Shown one piece after another: positions 7,083 to 7,330 of a DNA stretch of 7,330 nt. Each line of letters starts with the position of its first letter. Position 1 is the first letter of the stretch. The notes below the pieces were generated by a model, which saw only the letters and a list, made by a program, of their open reading frames with translations, made no database searches and was not told the DNA's origin. The stretch spans positions 1 to 7,330 of the forward strand of contig JAHJOS010000221.1 in NCBI GenBank assembly GCA_018820005.1, read 5' to 3'. The position numbers and the translations under genes are program-made. The stretch comes from Alphaproteobacteria bacterium (GTDB taxonomy: Bacteria > Pseudomonadota > Alphaproteobacteria > Rhizobiales > Devosiaceae).

Positions 7083-7108
7083 GGGCGCATCCTGTACCCG
7101 ACGCGCCC
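7083..7108 (-). other. Intercistronic hairpin before prfB
   Basis: On the minus strand GGGCGCGUC (7108-7100) pairs with GAUGCGCCC (7091-7083): nine base pairs including one G-U, with an 8-nt loop GGGUACAG. It is followed by AAAUUG, not a U-run, so it is not a standard intrinsic terminator. It ends five bases before the prfB ribosome binding site. It could be an RNA-processing or stability element, or affect ribosome access; the pairing is seen directly and the role is unknown. Confidence 0.5.
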
Positions 7109-7120
7109 GACCCGATCAAC

Positions 7121-7330
7121 CTAGCGCTGGCTTTTCCCAAACTTGCGCAGCGCAGTATCCCGCTTGATCCGCGACAGCCGGCTGAGGAAAAACACCCCGT
7201 TCATCTGCTCGATCTCATGCTGCGCCACCCGCGCGGCAAACCCTTCAAGCCGCAGGCTGTGCTGCGTACCGTCTGCCGCGTCATGGGCGATCTCGCACCA
7301 CTGGGCCCGTGCAATGGGGACCTCTATGCC
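7121..7330 (-). CDS. Peptide-deformylase-like protein, C-terminal part, altered metal motif (5' end outside the window)
   Basis: Peptide deformylase removes the formyl group from the initiator methionine of new proteins. The visible 69 residues, ending at the TAG at 7123-7121, match the C-terminal third of that family: a VPIARAQWCEIAHD strand, LRLEGFAARVAQHEIEQMNG and a FFLSRLSRIKRD tail, comparable with the family pattern GxxARVxQHExDHLxGxLFxDRLSxxKR. In active enzymes the motif is HExxH, with both His and an upstream Cys as metal ligands. Here it reads His-Glu-Ile-Glu-Gln, so the second His ligand is replaced by Gln while the catalytic Glu is kept. The upstream EGCLS-type motif lies outside the window. 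The protein is therefore a deformylase homologue with doubtful activity, possibly a second paralogue beside a normal def elsewhere. It is followed on the same strand by prfB after 57 bp. Confidence 0.8.
   Translation of the reverse strand, partial: GIEVPIARAQWCEIAHDAADGTQHSLRLEGFAARVAQHEIEQMNGVFFLSRLSRIKRDTALRKFGKSQR

Noticed and set aside
7091..7120. TTGATC-17 nt-TACAGG as a promoter for prfB
   Set aside because: The -10 matches only three of six consensus bases and lies inside the hairpin; chance level in this composition.

Overview
The window is high-GC DNA (roughly 60-65 % by eye) carrying six tightly packed chromosomal housekeeping or envelope genes. The tyrosyl-tRNA synthetase tail, the large YhdP/AsmA-like protein, the RF2 variant with SPY in place of SPF and a CtrA-type TTAACCAT element all fit an alphaproteobacterium, most likely of the order Hyphomicrobiales. 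A Devosia-like genus is a guess. I see no mobile element, phage gene, CRISPR array, tRNA or rRNA, and no stretch over 300 bases without a gene.

Layout. (1) 2-514, +: 3' end of tyrS, with its start outside the window, followed by a textbook rho-independent terminator at 538-564. (2) 563-4048, -: a very large inner-membrane-anchored YhdP/AsmA-family protein, convergent with tyrS; its stop codon shares bases with the T-tract of the tyrS terminator. (3) 4049-4193: a 145-bp divergent intergenic region. (4) 4194-4682, +: a Bcp/PrxQ-type peroxiredoxin with only one cysteine. (5) 4749-5918, +: a membrane-anchored, coiled-coil M23 (LytM-type) peptidoglycan endopeptidase with a complete catalytic site; a TTAACCAT element lies between it and the peroxiredoxin gene. 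(6) 5938-7063, -: prfB (release factor 2), whose complete reading frame needs a +1 programmed ribosomal frameshift at 6991-7006. (7) 7121-7330, -: the C-terminal 69 residues of a peptide-deformylase-like protein whose metal motif reads HEIEQ, not HExxH.

Functionally there are two themes. Translation: tyrS, prfB and the deformylase-like gene, the last two probably in one transcript reading leftward. Cell envelope: the YhdP-like protein (phospholipid transport between membranes in better studied relatives) and the M23 hydrolase (peptidoglycan remodelling). The peroxiredoxin sits between them.

I did not find a convincing new multi-gene system. The items most worth a second look are the prfB frameshift (an automated caller would give a truncated gene), the degenerate deformylase motif, the hairpin directly before the prfB ribosome binding site, the single-cysteine peroxiredoxin and the CtrA-like element before the M23 gene.
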